NCBI GenBank assembly: GCA_947447265.1
Contig: CANFKC010000008.1
Coordinates: 1 to 64,000, forward strand
Reading direction: 5' to 3'
Length of the DNA: 64,000 nucleotides
Source of the DNA: Chitinophagaceae bacterium
GTDB lineage: Bacteria; Bacteroidota; Bacteroidia; Chitinophagales; Chitinophagaceae
A program made the position numbers and the translations under genes. The first letter of the stretch is position 1, and each line of letters begins with the position of its first letter. Of this stretch, positions 52,010 to 61,700 are shown piece after piece. Below the pieces are notes generated by a model. It searched no databases. It was not told where the DNA came from and saw nothing but the letters and a program-made list of their open reading frames with translations.

Positions 52010-53497
52010 TCAAAGTTCCTTCCTCAGCCTTGCCACCGGTACGTTCAGTTGTTCGCGGTATTTGGCAACAGTGCGGCGGGCTATGTTGTAACCTTTTTCT
52101 ACCAGCATATCGGTAAGGTGTTCGTCAGAATATGGTTTCAGTTTATTTTCCGCACCTATAATTTCGTTCAGTATCATTTTTACTTCGCGGGTCGAAACTT
52201 CCTCGCCATTTTCGAGTTGAAGTGCCTCCGAGAAAAAGTACTTTAGTTTGTATGTGCCGTATTCAGTTTGTACGAATTTACTGTTGGCAACGCGTGATAC
52301 CGTTGATACGTCCAGCTGTGTCATCTGGGCTATATCTTTCAATATCATTGGCCGCAGCGCAGCTTCGTCACCGGAAAGGAAAAATTCCTTCTGGAAATCC
52401 ATTATGGCCTGCATGGTATGTAGTAGCGTATGCTGGCGTTGTTTAATAGCATCAATAAACCACTTGGCGGAATCGAGTTTCTGCTTAATAAAAAGCACAG
52501 CTTCCTTCTGGCGTTTATCTTTTTTCTGCCCCCTGTCGTAAGCACGCATCATCTCTTTATATCCTTCCGATACTCGAAGTTCCGGGGCGTTCTTTGAGTT
52601 GAGGGTTAGTTCAAGTATGCCGTTATTGTTAAAAACGAAAAAGTCGGGTATAATGTAGCTTTCTGCCTTATTCAGCACCGCGAAAGAGGAGCCTGGTTTA
52701 GGGTTCAGCTTGATGATGATGCCGATAACGTTCTTAAATTCTTCGTCGTTAATATTAAGATGGCGTTGTATTTTATCATAGTGCTTCTTAATGAACTCGT
52801 TGAAATACTTGTCCATTACTATAATAGCATCCTTTACAGGTTTGCTTTCCGGCATCCTTTTCAGTTGCAGCAGCAGGCAATCCTGTAATGTCCATACGCA
52901 AATGCCGGGAGGGTCAAATTGCTGTATCTGTAAAATCAGGCTGTTTATTTCTTCAACGCTGGTTTCTATATTCTGGCCAAAGGCGAGGTCGTCGCAAAGC
53001 GAAGTAACTTCCCTGCGCAGGTAGCCATCTTCATCAAGGCTGCCAATTATCTGTTCTGCTATTTTATGCAGGCGCTCATCAAGCTCCAGCATGCCCAGTT
53101 GGTCAAGAACATGGTCATGAAAGTTGGTTTCTACCCTTGCCGGGGTTTCCATTCTTTCTTCTGCTCCATAGCTGTCATCGCCATAATCATAGCTTCTGTC
53201 GCCATCATCTTCGTGGCGCAAAAAGTCGTCAAGGTCCACTTTTTCAGCAGTATCGTTGCTCAATTCCACTTCTTCGCCATCACTTTCAAAATTATCATCG
53301 CTGCCGGAATCGTCCAGGTCGTAGTCCAGTTCACCATCATTCCGCTCTGCTTCATTTTCAAGCGCAGGGTTTTCTTCCAGTTCTTCCTGTATCCTGTCTT
53401 CCAGGCTAGCCGTAGGTATCTGCAGCAATTTCATAAGCTGAATCTGCTGTGGAGATAATTTCTGCAAAAGCCTTTGCTGGTTCGATTGTCGTAGCAT
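52010..53497 (-). CDS. rpoN: RNA polymerase sigma-54 factor
   Basis: A 495-residue sigma-54. Region I (about 1-60) is Gln/Leu-rich (QLMKLLQIPTASLEDRIQEEL) for activator response; region II (about 62-125) is highly acidic; then come the core-binding part and a helix-turn-helix, and the RpoN box ARRTVAKYR (473-481) near the C-terminus reads the -24 element. It requires AAA+ activators, none of which is encoded in this window. Confidence 0.95.
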   Translation of the reverse strand: MLRQSNQQRLLQKLSPQQIQLMKLLQIPTASLEDRIQEELEENPALENEAERNDGELDYDLDDSGSDDNFESDGEEVELSNDTAEKVDLDDFLRHEDDGDRSYDYGDDSYGAEERMETPARVETNFHDHVLDQLGMLELDERLHKIAEQIIGSLDEDGYLRREVTSLCDDLAFGQNIETSVEEINSLILQIQQFDPPGICVWTLQDCLLLQLKRMPESKPVKDAIIVMDKYFNEFIKKHYDKIQRHLNINDEEFKNVIGIIIKLNPKPGSSFAVLNKAESYIIPDFFVFNNNGILELTLNSKNAPELRVSEGYKEMMRAYDRGQKKDKRQKEAVLFIKQKLDSAKWFIDAIKQRQHTLLHTMQAIMDFQKEFFLSGDEAALRPMILKDIAQMTQLDVSTVSRVANSKFVQTEYGTYKLKYFFSEALQLENGEEVSTREVKMILNEIIGAENKLKPYSDEHLTDMLVEKGYNIARRTVAKYREQLNVPVARLRKEL

Positions 53498-53519
53498 AAT
53501 AATTTCTTGCGCCTTGTTG

Positions 53520-53527
53520 CAAAAATA
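53520..53527 (-). promoter_or_regulatory. putative -7 element TATTTTTG of rpoN (minus strand)
   Basis: An exact TAnnTTTG word on the minus strand, 22 bases before the rpoN start at 53497. Confidence 0.4.
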
Positions 53528-53659
53528 AAGGTTAAAGCTACATAACGAGCACGTTAAAAAGGTTATTGCCGGTTAAAATATTAATTGGTTGGGGCAATTG
53601 TTAATCCCTTTTTTTAATTAGCCTGTTTATTGTATCTTGTGAGTTATCTTGAATCATCT

Positions 53660-54880
53660 ATGGCTCAAATGATTAAAAAACCGTACATATCTGCTTCTTT
53701 CTCCTATACGCCGTTAGAGGAAACTTTAATGGTGGCACATAAAAAGAAACAGCTCTTTATTGGCATACCCAGGGAAACATCGTTCCAGGAGAACCGTGTG
53801 CCTTTAACGCCGGAAGGCGTTTCTGTCCTGGTAAACCAGGGGCATGATGTGGCCGTAGAGCACATGGCGGGTGAAGGATCGTTTTATTTTGACAATGATT
53901 ACAGCGAAGCAGGTGCGCGCATCGTTTACGATAAGCAGGAACTGTACAAGGCTACAACCATATTAAAGTCGGCACCTATTTCAATGGAAGAAATAGACCT
54001 GTTGCAAACCAACCAGGTTGTGTTTTCGCCCATACATATGCCTATGCTGAAGCATGAACTGCTGGAAAAACTCATAGCAAAGAAAATAATAGCGGTTGCT
54101 TTTGAATCGATACAAGATGAAGAAGGCAACTTCCCCATTGTTAGGAGCATGAGCGAGATAGCAGGTAACTATTCCATACTTACCGCTGCACGCTATTTAA
54201 GTAATACCGATAATGGTAAAGGTGTGCTATTGGGTGGTATTTCAGGCGTACCCCCTGCACGGGTATTAATAATCGGTGCCGGAGTGGTTGCTGAATTCGC
54301 AGCGCGGACTGCCTTTGGTCTTGGGGCTTCGGTAAAGATATTCGACAACTCTATCTACCGCCTCATGAAGCTGCAAAATAACATTGGCCGCCGTTGTTTC
54401 ACATCGGTATTAGACCCTGTTATACTGGCAGAGGAACTTATAAATGCTGATGTAGCCATAGGCGCGTTAAAACCTGTAAATGGCGTAACGCCGGTAGTTG
54501 TTACCGAGCAAATGGTGAGCAATATGAAGGCTGGTTCTGTAATAATAGATGTGAGCATAGACCGTGGTGGTTGCTTTGAAACCTCGCGCGTAACTACCCA
54601 CGAAAAACCGGTGTTTAAAAAGTACGATGTTATACACTATTGCGTACCCAATATAGCTTCTGGTGTTTCCCGTACGGCATCAAGGGCAGTAAGCAACGTT
54701 ATTATGCCCATATTACAGCAATGTGCCGATGCAGGTGGTGTTGATGACCTTATTTTAACCCGTAAAGGATTGCGTAATGGCGTTTATATGTACAAAGGTT
54801 CTGTAACCAATGCGCCGATAGCCAAGAGGTTCGGATTTAAGTATACTGACCTGGACCTGTTTTTTACCGGCCAGAGCTAG
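53660..54880 (+). CDS. ald: alanine dehydrogenase
   Basis: From ATG 53660 the product is 406 residues. It belongs to the alanine dehydrogenase/PNT family: IGIPRETSFQENRVPLTPEGV (R46 is the substrate-binding type arginine), HMP (H126) at the place of the catalytic His, and the NAD site IIGAGVVAEFAARTAFGLGA (GAG at 206-208). It interconverts L-alanine and pyruvate with NAD and ammonia. The ~30 residues before IGIPRE are longer than in typical enzymes, so a start at the internal MVAHKKK (about 53729) is possible. Confidence 0.88.
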   Translation: MAQMIKKPYISASFSYTPLEETLMVAHKKKQLFIGIPRETSFQENRVPLTPEGVSVLVNQGHDVAVEHMAGEGSFYFDNDYSEAGARIVYDKQELYKATTILKSAPISMEEIDLLQTNQVVFSPIHMPMLKHELLEKLIAKKIIAVAFESIQDEEGNFPIVRSMSEIAGNYSILTAARYLSNTDNGKGVLLGGISGVPPARVLIIGAGVVAEFAARTAFGLGASVKIFDNSIYRLMKLQNNIGRRCFTSVLDPVILAEELINADVAIGALKPVNGVTPVVVTEQMVSNMKAGSVIIDVSIDRGGCFETSRVTTHEKPVFKKYDVIHYCVPNIASGVSRTASRAVSNVIMPILQQCADAGGVDDLILTRKGLRNGVYMYKGSVTNAPIAKRFGFKYTDLDLFFTGQS

Positions 54881-54943
54881 GGGGGAACAGGTTAAAAGTA
54901 GAATGCGGTTTACTGAAAATACCTTCCGATATTTTGTATAGTG

Positions 54944-55357
54944 CTATTTATCGGCTGTGGCATCAACTATATCTACCGATACTGAAGTAGCGCCTTTTAC
55001 CTTAACTTTTATTTTAAAATCGGTCGTAGACCCTGGTTTTACAGCATCATCTAAAGTGTGCTTTTGTTTTTCAATGCTGCCGCCTTCAGCATCCAGGAAA
55101 TTGATTTGTACCTGTATGTTCTTGTAAGTGGTTAGGGTAGCTTTATTGCTTACTTCACCTTCAACCACATCCTGGTTAATTATGTTTTTGCGGTGAGAGC
55201 CGCTTATTTTCAGGAATTTCAACGGGCTTTCCTGCTCCATTTCTGCAATAGAAGCTTTTTTCTCTTCATACTTTGTTGACGGATGTTGGTTATTAGCAGA
55301 ACCTCCACAGGCTGCGAACAAAACGCTTATAGCCGCAATGATGAGAATATTTTTCAT
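54944..55357 (-). CDS. FxLYD-like lipoprotein
   Basis: Start at 55357 (MKNILIIAAISVLFAACGG, lipobox AAC, Cys17). After a short charged linker the ~90-residue domain reads FLKISGSHRKN, EGEVSNKATLTTYKNIQVQINFLDAEG, TLDDAVKPGSTTDFKIKVKV. This is the pattern of FxLYD/DUF3426-like immunoglobulin-type domains, which occur in envelope lipoproteins. No enzymatic site is visible. It converges with ald. Confidence 0.75.
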   Translation of the reverse strand: MKNILIIAAISVLFAACGGSANNQHPSTKYEEKKASIAEMEQESPLKFLKISGSHRKNIINQDVVEGEVSNKATLTTYKNIQVQINFLDAEGGSIEKQKHTLDDAVKPGSTTDFKIKVKVKGATSVSVDIVDATADK

Positions 55358-55569
55358 GTGCCCGATATTTTTTGTCAAAACTAGTACAGATTAAGAAAAT
55401 GGACAACTTTTTCGAATACAGCGAATTGGTGGCAAATATTCACGCTCTTGAAGCAGGCCAATGACACAATACCAAAGTGGCACTTAACAGAGTGAACCCG
55501 CCTACCGCGTAAAAAGCAAATGGATGCCTTTTTGGAGGCACCCATTACTCAACAATGCAACGGCGGTAA

Positions 55570-55833
55570 CTATTTTTTAGTCTCTGTCATGGTTTTTGCA
55601 TCCGTTTTCACATTGGCTGGTTTAGCAGCTTGTGTAGCCCTGGTCGCAGCGGTTTTATCCATGCGAACTGTAGATTTTTTCTTTGTTTTTTCTTTTTTCT
55701 CAGTTTTGTTGCCAGTAGTTTTTTCGGTGGTTACAGTTTCCTTTGTAACTTTCTTCTGGGTTGTTTGTGCGCCTGCCACAGAGGCTGTAAAAAGTGCGCC
55801 AATCATCGTTGCCGCTACAATCATCTTCTTCAT
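55570..55833 (-). CDS. small exported Lys/Thr-rich protein
   Basis: An 87-residue protein with signal peptide (about 1-22, ending AGAQ) and a mature part composed almost only of Lys, Thr, Ala and Glu, as short stretches such as KETVTTEKTTGNKTEKKEK. Low complexity makes homology uninformative. It could be a short periplasmic disordered protein. The signal peptide is the main evidence that the frame is real. Confidence 0.55.
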   Translation of the reverse strand: MKKMIVAATMIGALFTASVAGAQTTQKKVTKETVTTEKTTGNKTEKKEKTKKKSTVRMDKTAATRATQAAKPANVKTDAKTMTETKK

Positions 55834-55947
55834 AAACGTTTGTATTTATTTGGTTTACGTTGTCTATTTCATAATCCGTGCCAAACTCTATTTTGCAAAA
55901 GTTAAAGAAAACAGAAAGGGGAGAATGCATAACCCTGCTAAATAAAG

Positions 55948-55979
55948 AGGTGTGCCACGCTTGCTAGTGTGGCACACCT
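55948..55979. repeat. 11-bp stem hairpin with a partial copy at 47.5 kb
   Basis: Arms aggtgtgccac and gtggcacacct flank a 10-base loop. The right arm recurs as agtgtggcacatct at 47541-47554, also in a spacer before a T-rich heptamer array. No T run follows on either strand, so it is more likely a dispersed repeat than a terminator. Confidence 0.55.
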
Positions 55980-56006
55980 GAAGACTACCAGGCACAAGCT
56001 TTTAAT

Positions 56007-56034
56007 TTTTTACTTTTAATTTTTCACTTTTTAT
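56007..56034. repeat. T-rich heptamer array before the sugar transporter gene
   Basis: Four units of ttttNNN type (tttttac, ttttaat and variants) in 7-base register, ending 23 bases before ATG 56058. Confidence 0.65.
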
Positions 56035-56057
56035 TACCTTACCCTAAATTTAAAAGT

Positions 56058-57722
56058 ATGGCAGATACCAATACCCCAAAATCGGGAGCATCTAATTCGG
56101 GAGCGCTATCAACCCTGGTCACGGTTTATTTTTTCTGGGGTTTTATTGCTGCTGGCAACGGTGTATTTATTCCGTTTTGTAAACACTATTTCCAGCTCGA
56201 CCAGTTTCAGTCGCAGCTGATCGATTTCGCTTTTTACCTGGCTTATTACCTGGGTGCACTCGGTTTGTACTTTGCTGCCTCAGTATTTGGTAAAGACCTT
56301 GTGGCTAAGTGGGGTTATCGAAACAGTATTGTATATGGGTTGCTGTTTTCGGCTCTCGGTGCTATTATTATGATATTCGCAGTAAACGCCAACACATTCC
56401 CCGGAATGCTGGCTGGCCTGTTTGCCGTTGCGCTAGGTTTTTCTTTACAGCAAACAGCCGCCAACCCTTTCACCGCATTGCTCGGCTCTCCCGAAACTGG
56501 CGCACACCGTATTACCCTGGGGGGAGGTATCAACTCATTTGGTACTGCCATTGGCCCTATTGTAGTGGCGCTTGCTTTATTTGGCGCAACCAAGAGTAAT
56601 GACACACTGATCAATTCACTCGGGCTGGGCAAGGTTTCCATACTGTATGCAGGTGTAGGTGGTTTATTTATACTGGCTGCGGCGTTGTTCTTCTTTTCCA
56701 AAAAATTGCCATCGGGCAAGTATGAAACAGATACCGAAAAGTCCCCAAAAGCATTGGGTGCACTGCTGGCAATGACCATATTGCTTGTTGCCGTATTTGT
56801 TCCAATCTTTAAGAGTTACACTATCATCACAGAAGATAAGGCCCTGCTGCAAAGCATAGAGATGGACCGTTTTAAATGGTTGCTGTGTGGCCTGGTGGTT
56901 ATTGTAGGTACGCTGCTTATTTCGCTTAATCGCGCTAAGAAAGATGCTACAGGCTGGGGTGCCATGAAGTACCCGCAGCTTATATTGGGTATGCTGGCCA
57001 TATTCACCTATGTGGGTGTGGAAGTAACGATACAAAGTAACCTGGGTGCCTTATTGGAGTTGAAAGAATTCGGTGGCTATGCATCATCGCAGGTTGCACC
57101 ATTCATTTCCATGTACTGGGGTAGCCTTATGATAGGCCGCTGGACGGGCTCAATCAAAGCTTTTGAGCCAACGGAAAGCCTCAAAAATATGTTGCTTTTC
57201 GTTACGCCCATTGTGGCATTCGGGGTGGTTATAGCAGTTAACACAATTGCGCAGAACGATATGGCGCCGCTCTACCAGTATATTGTTTGCGTTGCTGTGC
57301 AGGCCGTTGCATTCTATATGAGTAAAGATAAGCCTGCCCGAACCCTAATGTTGTTTTCGTTGCTGGGTGCCGCTTGCATGGTAGCAGGTATTTTAACAAC
57401 GGGTAAAATTGCCACTTACGCCTTCCTCAGCGGTGGTTTATTCTGTTCAATAATGTGGCCATGTATATTTGCACTGTCTATAGCTGGCCTCGGGAAATTT
57501 ACATCGCAGGGTTCGGCATTTTTAATAATGATGATATTGGGTGGTGCAATTATACCGCCTATACAGGGTAAGCTGGCGGATTTGAAAGCGATAGGTATAC
57601 ATCAATCATACTGGGTGCCGGCAATCGGTTTTGCATACCTGGCGTGGTTTGGTTTTGCAGTGCGCCGTATGTTACAAAAACAAGGAATAGATTATGATGC
57701 AGGAACTGGCTCTGGGCATTGA
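56058..57722 (+). CDS. sugar MFS transporter, FucP/GluP-like
   Basis: A 554-residue, 12-helix major facilitator protein of the fucose/glucose-galactose:proton symporter group. Typical blocks are [26 protein letters not shown] in helix 1 and [40 protein letters not shown] spanning helices 4-5. It is longer than Escherichia coli FucP because of extra sequence around the middle loop. It imports a hexose from the periplasm. The ROK kinase gene overlaps its 3' end by 29 bases, so import and phosphorylation are coupled. Confidence 0.9.
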   Translation: MADTNTPKSGASNSGALSTLVTVYFFWGFIAAGNGVFIPFCKHYFQLDQFQSQLIDFAFYLAYYLGALGLYFAASVFGKDLVAKWGYRNSIVYGLLFSALGAIIMIFAVNANTFPGMLAGLFAVALGFSLQQTAANPFTALLGSPETGAHRITLGGGINSFGTAIGPIVVALALFGATKSNDTLINSLGLGKVSILYAGVGGLFILAAALFFFSKKLPSGKYETDTEKSPKALGALLAMTILLVAVFVPIFKSYTIITEDKALLQSIEMDRFKWLLCGLVVIVGTLLISLNRAKKDATGWGAMKYPQLILGMLAIFTYVGVEVTIQSNLGALLELKEFGGYASSQVAPFISMYWGSLMIGRWTGSIKAFEPTESLKNMLLFVTPIVAFGVVIAVNTIAQNDMAPLYQYIVCVAVQAVAFYMSKDKPARTLMLFSLLGAACMVAGILTTGKIATYAFLSGGLFCSIMWPCIFALSIAGLGKFTSQGSAFLIMMILGGAIIPPIQGKLADLKAIGIHQSYWVPAIGFAYLAWFGFAVRRMLQKQGIDYDAGTGSGH

Positions 57723-58635
57723 TATTGGCGGTACCAATACCGCTTTCGGAATAGTAAACAGGCGGGGGGCTATTATTGCAAAGGGCAGTGTGCCCACTAC
57801 GGGGCATGCGTCGGTGCAGCACTACATAGCTGCGCTTAAAAGCGCGGTATTACCACTTGCTGAAAAAGAAGGACTGGATCACTTTGCGGGTGCCGGTATC
57901 GGCGCGCCTAATGGAAACTTTTTTACCGGGGAGATTGTGTTCGCACCCAATATGCCCTGGCGCGAGATTATACCGATGGCTAAGCTGGTCAGCGATGCGC
58001 TGGGTATGAAGGCCACGCTCACTAATGATGCCAATGCAGCGGCAGTGGGCGAGATGATGTATGGTGCCGCCAAAGGCATGAAAGATTTTATTGTCGTTAC
58101 GCTGGGTACGGGCCTGGGTAGTGGCTTTGTAGCCAATGGCGATGTAGTCTATGGGCATGACGGGTTTGCCGGTGAACTGGGTCACGTCATAGCTATCCGC
58201 GATGGCCGCAAATGCGGTTGCGGCCGGCTGGGATGCCTGGAAACTTATGCTTCAGCAACGGGTATAGTTCGCTCCGCAGATGAATGGCTGGCAGTAAGAA
58301 ATGAAGATAGTTTATTGCGTAAACACACAGGTAAAATAACGGCTAAAGCCATTCATGATGCAGCTTTGCAGGGCGATGCGCTTGCCCTGGAACTCTTTGC
58401 ATATACCGGTAAAATTTTGGGCCAAACCTTAGCTGATGCCATTGCTATCACTTCGCCCGAGGCTATTATTTTCTTTGGCGGCTTGGCTAATGCAGGCGAC
58501 TTGTTGTTCACACATGTGCAGCATCATATGGAAGAAAACCTGCTCAACATTTACAAGGGTAAGGTGCAGTTATTGCAGTCAGCTTTGCCCGATGCCGATG
58601 CCGCTATTTTAGGGGCGAGCGCGCTGGCGTGGTAG
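57694..58635 (+). CDS. ROK family sugar kinase
   Basis: A 313-residue ROK kinase. The phosphate loop is [15 protein letters not shown], the catalytic Asp is D112 in [10 protein letters not shown], and the zinc site is H164 with C174, C176 and C181 in [13 protein letters not shown]. Such enzymes phosphorylate glucose, mannose or fructose at the cytoplasmic side. The coupled transporter and the nearby GH125 mannosidase make mannose or glucose the likely substrate. Confidence 0.93.
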   Translation: MMQELALGIDIGGTNTAFGIVNRRGAIIAKGSVPTTGHASVQHYIAALKSAVLPLAEKEGLDHFAGAGIGAPNGNFFTGEIVFAPNMPWREIIPMAKLVSDALGMKATLTNDANAAAVGEMMYGAAKGMKDFIVVTLGTGLGSGFVANGDVVYGHDGFAGELGHVIAIRDGRKCGCGRLGCLETYASATGIVRSADEWLAVRNEDSLLRKHTGKITAKAIHDAALQGDALALELFAYTGKILGQTLADAIAITSPEAIIFFGGLANAGDLLFTHVQHHMEENLLNIYKGKVQLLQSALPDADAAILGASALAW

Positions 58636-58728
58636 TGGTTTTCAGTTATAAATGATAGTATTGGATAGAGTTGATTACTTTCGCCTTGCTACGCGTTTCA
58701 TTCTTTTTTAATTTTTATCATTTTTTCA

Positions 58729-61700
58729 ATGATGGTATTAACCAAATCATTCGCTGAATCACTTCTGCGGAAGTTAACAATAGGAAATTCCCGTTCTATT
58801 TTGTTGAACGCAATTCCTGGACGACTTTTGACTCGGTTAGCACTAACAGATTTAGATATAATCGGTAAAGGTTTATCCAAACAGTTCATAACAGCACTAA
58901 CCTCACAAAAAAAGTTCAGTTTTAAATTTTCTATAGATCTCAACGAAAAAAGCGACAATGAGCTAAAACAAATAGCTAGAATTGGGAAACGATTGGCCGC
59001 AATAAAGTATGATCATGATGATTATCAGAAAGAGCATGGCGTAGAAACGTTTGGTTTCGGGTTTCCTATTTGGGTACGGAAAAATCCCAGAGATTCAGCA
59101 AAATTCATTGCATCTCCTGTCTTCATATTTCCACTTGATATAAAACAAACATTTGATAAGGAACGAGAATGGATTATTAATAGGTACGATGAATCTGAGA
59201 TCAAGTTAAATGAAGTTTTAGTATCGTATCTTGAAAATGAAGAGCATATAAAAATACCCGCTATTACTGAAGAAATGTTGGAAGATGGCTTGTTGGATAA
59301 AGATGAAATTAACGCATTTTGTCAGAATCTAATATCGATCTTTGAAAAAAATGCCAACCTAACTAATACTTGGGAATCATATGACATACTGCCTGAAAAA
59401 TTAAGCACTACGGATGCTGACTTTAAAAATAACAGCATTATATGGAATGGTGTCTTTGGTTTGTATAAAAGCCAAAAGCAAAGCCAAATCAAAGAAATGG
59501 AGGCATTGTTAGATGATTTTGAGAATATCACCGAAAATAATGAAACAAAGTTTGAATGGGAGCATGTTCACAGTCCAAAGGAAACTGACCCTAGTCAAAA
59601 TGGAGTTTTGCGTTCACTTGATTCAAACAAAAATATTGTTATTGAGGGACCTCCAGGAACTGGTAAAAGCCAAACTTTGACAGCAGTAATTGCCAGTGCA
59701 TTAGCTAACAACAAAAAGATACTTATAGTTTGTGAGAAAAGAACTGCACTTGAAGTATTGAAGGAAAATCTAATAAAATTAATTCCAGAATTGACAAAAT
59801 GTATTGCTCTAATTGAAGATACTTCAAGGGATAGGGGGAATATAGTAGAAACAGTAAGAAACAGGACCGCAACATATTTAGCCGGACGCCATCATTTATC
59901 CTTACTGCATGAAGACATCAAGCGTTTTGAAAGTAAAGCAAGCCTTATTGAAAAACAATATGAAGCATTAAGAACGCCTAAAAAAAAGTGGTGGTCTAAC
60001 CTGGTTTATAAGTGGATTGCTACCAATAAGACAGACGAAGATATCAGCGTATATTTTTCATTACAGAAGGTTTTCGCAGAACAAGGGTTGGACGAAGTAG
60101 GATATAAAGCATTAATAGGAAAAATAGAAGATTGTGCTATTTTGTATGCGCGTTCTGAAAATACATTGGAGCAACTTGAATTGAAATTTAAGCCAATAAT
60201 ATTTGAAGAGAATATTAATGATAGAACTATAATTTTTACATTAAAAGAAACTATTGCAAAATTAAAAAATATTCAAGTCGAACTTAAGGCAGAAGCTAGC
60301 CAGTTTTTGGAAACAGTGAATACTGAGTCTCAAAATAACCTGCGAAACAATAGAACACTTTTAGTAGAGTTGTCTGAAATAGTCAATAAACATCAACCTA
60401 AGAAAATTGATATTTTCAACCCATCCTTTTCAACAAAAATCCTTTCAACTATATTCGCAAAACAAAAGCAAATCATAACAGAATCCGCAAAAGCAAAACA
60501 ACTGTTGCGAAGTATACAATCTTTTTGGAAAGAATATTTTCAAAAAAACATAAGTGCAAACCAGCTAATGGAGTGCACTCAATATATTGATACTAATTGC
60601 GATAATATTGTTAAACTAAGGCAAGCAAAACTGATAAATGAGCCAATTAACAAAATTGGATCGTATGGGTTTAACATGGACGCGTTATCAAAAATATTGG
60701 AAATACTGCAAAAAGCCGATAAAGAGGTGGACAAGTATATTAACAAAAACAATTACTCTGTCCCTCAAGCCTACATCCATGAATATGAAAAAATAATTGC
60801 GGATTTTATTTTTGATTTACAAACAGTTATTGAAAACGACAGCAATATCCGACATTACTTTTCATGGAAATTATTAGAAAAAACACTGCTGCCTATTGAA
60901 AGACAGTGGATTACTTTGCTAAAAGCGTATAATTCAAAGCAGTGGAAAAATATTGTGGAGAATACATGGTTATTTCATAATCTTTTTCATCAAGACCAAA
61001 ATGACAAATTCCCAACTGATGACCAAAGCTTACAAGTGCTTAGGGAACTAGGGTTAAAAATTCAAAAACAACAAAAGGAAGTTATTGCGCACAACTTAAA
61101 TAACTGGTGTGTATCTGGACAAAATAAAATTAAAGCTACCGGTATCCAAATCAATCAGCTTTATAACCTCAGGGGGCCTAAAGGCGGGACAAGAAATTCA
61201 CTAAGGAAAATAATACAAATTAACCCGGATGCTTTTACAGATTTTTTTCCAGTACTGATGCTTAATCCCAGCACCTGTAGTTCTTTGCTACCTTTAAAAA
61301 AAGATTCGTTTGACATTGTAATATTTGACGAAGCAAGCCAATTGAGAATTGAAGATACATATCCTGCCTTAATCAGGGGAAAGCAAGTTATCGTATCAGG
61401 TGATAGCCAGCAAATGCCACCATCTAGTTACTTTGAAAGTTCGAAGCAGATTATTGATGACAATAATGACGATGATGATATTGAAGAGCTTTCTAGCGAG
61501 GAACTCAGCGTTCAATTATTGAATAGTAGTTCAAAAGAAAGTGCATTAACCGAGTCCCTTTTACAGTTTGCAATTGATATTGGTTTTACAAAGACTTATC
61601 TGGATATGCATTATCGCTCCAGGCATCCTAATTTAATCGCTTTCTCAAATGTTTGTTTTTATGGTAGCAGGTTAGTCCCAATGCCCGAAACAATTACATC

